Assembly (NCBI GenBank): GCA_009379975.1
Contig: WHSS01000022.1
Coordinates: 1-35,939 of the forward strand
From: Actinophytocola sp.
GTDB lineage: Bacteria > Actinomycetota > Actinomycetes > Mycobacteriales > Pseudonocardiaceae
DNA: 35,939 nucleotides
Reading direction: 5' to 3'
This document shows positions 33,906 through 35,939 of the stretch, one piece after another. Each line of letters opens with the position of its first letter. Position 1 is the stretch's first letter. The position numbers and the translations under genes were made by a program. Under the pieces are notes generated by a model, which was not told the origin of the DNA, did not search any database, and saw only the letters and a program-made list of their open reading frames with translations.

Positions 33906-35806
33906 CCGCGCAGAGCGATGTCGCTTCCTCTGACGCCGTCCGCCGGGCACTGGACTACCTATGCCTGGCCCAGCTGTATCTACACCGCAACCTGCTACTC
34001 CGGGAACCGTTGCGCGCTGGCGATGTCGTCGAGGTTCCGTCAGGGCACTGGGGTGTGTGCCCGCCCGTCAACGCCGTGCTCGCCGCTCTCGGCACGATCG
34101 ACAACCCGCTTACCGAGCGGATCGTCGTTCACGGCGCCGGGCACGCCGCCCCCTCGGCCCGCGCCCACGCCTGGTTGACCGGAACCCTCGGCGCGAGCGC
34201 ACCGGAGTACTCCCTCGACAGCGAGGGCTTGCGGCATCTCGTCGCTGGCTTCCGTGGCCGCGACCGCTTCGGCAGCGAGATCACCCCGTTGATACCCGGC
34301 CAGTTCTACATGGGCGGCCAGCTCGGTCCCGCCCTTGCGACCGCGCACGGCCTGGCGCTGGACGTCCCCGATCGACTGGTCATCGCGTTGATCGGAGACG
34401 GCGAAGCCGAGACCGGCGCCACGGCCGCCGCGTGGCTGGGCATACACGCTCTGCGCGACACCGGTCACCACGGGCGGGTTCTGCCTGTGGTGTTACTCAA
34501 TGGCATGCGCATGGGCGGACGCTCCCTGCTCTCAATTCTGGGCCACGAACGGCTGGCCGCGTGGTTCGCCGCCTTGGGCTATGAACCGATTATCGTCACC
34601 GATACCAGCACCGGCGCGATTCGCGATGCGCTCTCCCGCGGGGTGAACCGATCGCGGGCCCCGGAGCACGGACCGTCGTCCGTCGTGATCGTCACGGTCC
34701 CCAAGGGGAATGGCGCACCGGACGAGCTGATGGGCACCCCGCTGCTGCACAAGACGCCATTGCGCGATCCGCGAGGTGACGCCGCCGAATTGACGCAGTT
34801 GTCCCGCTGGCTGGCGGGTTACCGGCCCGCCGAACTCTTCACCCCCGACGGAAACCCCACGGAGCTGGTGATGGCGGGGCTACGCGCCACGCGGGTACCC
34901 CGGTTAAACGGACCGGGGGCACCACGCGGGTGTATCGCTTCCTCGGTGGCTCAGGCTGAAGCGGCGCGGTCGGTGAGAGCGGATTTCGGATCCGCGATCA
35001 CGTCCACGCTGCGGGCCTTACATGACAGCTGGTCGATCCGGGTATTCAGCCCCGACGAGCTCAGCTCCAACCGCATCGCGCTGGATGAGCCCGACGGCAC
35101 GCTTCCCCCGTGGATCGTCGAGGTGCTCAACGAGGAGCTCTGCCATCTGTGGGCCCAAGGGCACGCCGAGGCCGGCGGCCGGTCGGTCGTCGTGTCTTAC
35201 GAGGCGTTCGCGCCGATCGTCGCCAGCCTGCTTGCCCAGCACCTGGCCTACCGTCGGCTGGCGGTCACGGCGGGGCGCCCCGCGACCCCGTCGATCACCT
35301 ACCTGCTGACCAGCTTGGGATGGCACAACACGGTCAGCCACGGCAATCCCGGGCTCATCGACTCCGTCCTCGCCACGGGAGATCCGGCCGTGCACGTCTA
35401 CACCCCGGCGGACCCCGCCCGCGCCGCCGCCGCGCTCACCTTCGCCGTGCGCAAACTCGGACGATGCTCACTGGTGGTTGCGTCTAAACACCCCGTGACG
35501 GATCATCCGCTGGACACCCTCGCCTGCGAGGTCGCCGACGGATACGCGGTTTGGCCCCACCTGTCGGACTCGGGCCATCCCGATCTCGTACTTCTCTCCG
35601 CCGGTGACATCGCCGCCACCGAACTCACCGCCACCGCGGAACGCCTGCGCACCGCCCACCCGAAACGTCACCTGCGCTACGTGCACGTCCACGATCTGAC
35701 GTCCCTCGGCGAACCCGACGTATGGCCGTTGGGCATGTCCAGGCCGACCTTCGACGAGGTGTTCCCACCGTTTACTCCGGTGCTCGCCGTAGCGACCTGT
35801 TGTTGA
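33902..35806 (+). CDS. Phosphoketolase (XFP)-like ThDP enzyme lacking its C-terminal domain
   Basis: 634 residues from ATG 33902, overlapping the previous stop. Phosphoketolase-like traits: GHWGVCPPVNAVLAAL, IVVHGAGHAAPS, the ThDP site ALIGDGEAETGATAAAWLGI with VVLLNGMRMGG, then SYEAFAPIVASLLAQHLAY and NTVSHGNPGLIDSVL. True phosphoketolases are about 790-820 residues. This protein stops at FPPFTPVLAVATCC, where the family continues into a third domain. In the same region phosphoketolases split xylulose-5-P or fructose-6-P into acetyl-P and an aldose phosphate; here the substrate is unknown and could be a pathway sugar. The last gene of the operon in this window. Whether the shortening is native or damage is unclear. 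Confidence 0.8.
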   Translation: MTAQSDVASSDAVRRALDYLCLAQLYLHRNLLLREPLRAGDVVEVPSGHWGVCPPVNAVLAALGTIDNPLTERIVVHGAGHAAPSARAHAWLTGTLGASAPEYSLDSEGLRHLVAGFRGRDRFGSEITPLIPGQFYMGGQLGPALATAHGLALDVPDRLVIALIGDGEAETGATAAAWLGIHALRDTGHHGRVLPVVLLNGMRMGGRSLLSILGHERLAAWFAALGYEPIIVTDTSTGAIRDALSRGVNRSRAPEHGPSSVVIVTVPKGNGAPDELMGTPLLHKTPLRDPRGDAAELTQLSRWLAGYRPAELFTPDGNPTELVMAGLRATRVPRLNGPGAPRGCIASSVAQAEAARSVRADFGSAITSTLRALHDSWSIRVFSPDELSSNRIALDEPDGTLPPWIVEVLNEELCHLWAQGHAEAGGRSVVVSYEAFAPIVASLLAQHLAYRRLAVTAGRPATPSITYLLTSLGWHNTVSHGNPGLIDSVLATGDPAVHVYTPADPARAAAALTFAVRKLGRCSLVVASKHPVTDHPLDTLACEVADGYAVWPHLSDSGHPDLVLLSAGDIAATELTATAERLRTAHPKRHLRYVHVHDLTSLGEPDVWPLGMSRPTFDEVFPPFTPVLAVATCC

Positions 35807-35939
35807 GCGGCGCTCTGTTTGAGGGGGACGGGGGTCTGTCGCGTCGCTTCCTGTGAGGACGTCTGCGGCGTGCGGCGGTCTGGGGGTGGGTGGCGTCAGG
35901 GTGAGGACGGGGCTGGGTAGGTTCCGGGTGATTTTGAAA
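35807..35939. other. Right-edge sequence after the phosphoketolase-like gene
   Basis: 133 bases with strong strand bias toward G, running to the window end. None of the three forward frames continues the missing phosphoketolase C-terminus. No gene, hairpin or transposase frame was recognised. It may be the edge of an inserted element, but that needs sequence beyond this window. Confidence 0.35.

Noticed and set aside
35807..35939. Terminal inverted repeat of an insertion sequence at the right edge
   Set aside because: The sequence is G-rich and follows a shortened gene, which is suggestive, but no matching repeat or transposase is visible inside the window.

Overview
High-GC DNA of an actinomycete. 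Several features suggest the family Pseudonocardiaceae (Amycolatopsis-like): GTG/TTG starts, ATGA/GTGA stop-start overlaps, a GlnX-GlnH-PknG operon, separate ParE/ParC, an RsbW-SigF pair and short intergenic hairpin repeats. The genus is an inference. The window reads as an ordinary chromosomal part (1 to about 22.5 kb) followed by two accessory biosynthetic loci (22.8-27.7 kb and 27.7-35.8 kb).

Chromosomal part. After the 3' end of an unidentified gene come a TauE/SafE-type exporter (minus strand), an RsbW-like anti-sigma kinase coupled to a SigF/SigB-type sigma factor, a PucR/CdaR-like regulator, a broken DUF1761 membrane gene, a biotinyl-domain/carboxyltransferase fusion and a HemK/PrmC-like methyltransferase whose 3' end is made of a hairpin repeat. 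Next is a signalling operon: GlnX membrane protein, a GlnH lipoprotein with most of its ligand-binding domain deleted, PknG kinase, a PP2C phosphatase with zinc ribbons, and a VWA protein. A VOC protein and a HicA-HicB toxin-antitoxin pair flanked by copies of a short repeat follow. Then parE and parC lie on the minus strand, each carrying its own intein: HNH-type in ParE, LAGLIDADG-type in ParC.

Phosphonate locus (22808-27709). Four tightly packed genes encode a cytidylyltransferase-PEP mutase fusion, phosphonopyruvate decarboxylase, an iron-type alcohol dehydrogenase and a LicD-transferase/methyltransferase fusion. Together they predict PEP to phosphonopyruvate to phosphonoacetaldehyde to 2-hydroxyethylphosphonate (HEP), activation as CMP-HEP, and transfer onto a glycan or similar acceptor, perhaps with methylation. 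No fosfomycin-specific genes are present.

Second locus (27711-35806). It starts with a fragment of a GntR/UTRA regulator. It then holds an APH-like phosphotransferase, a JmjC-type cupin (opposite strand), a radical SAM protein, an enolase-superfamily enzyme, a HAD phosphatase, a stand-alone divergent GGDEF protein, a small YdeI-like protein and a phosphoketolase-like ThDP enzyme. I do not recognise this set as a characterised pathway. It may be decaying here: the regulator is a fragment, the cupin appears to lack its N-terminus, the radical SAM frame has an in-frame TGA, and the phosphoketolase-like protein lacks its C-terminal domain. No tRNA, rRNA, CRISPR array or transposase was seen.
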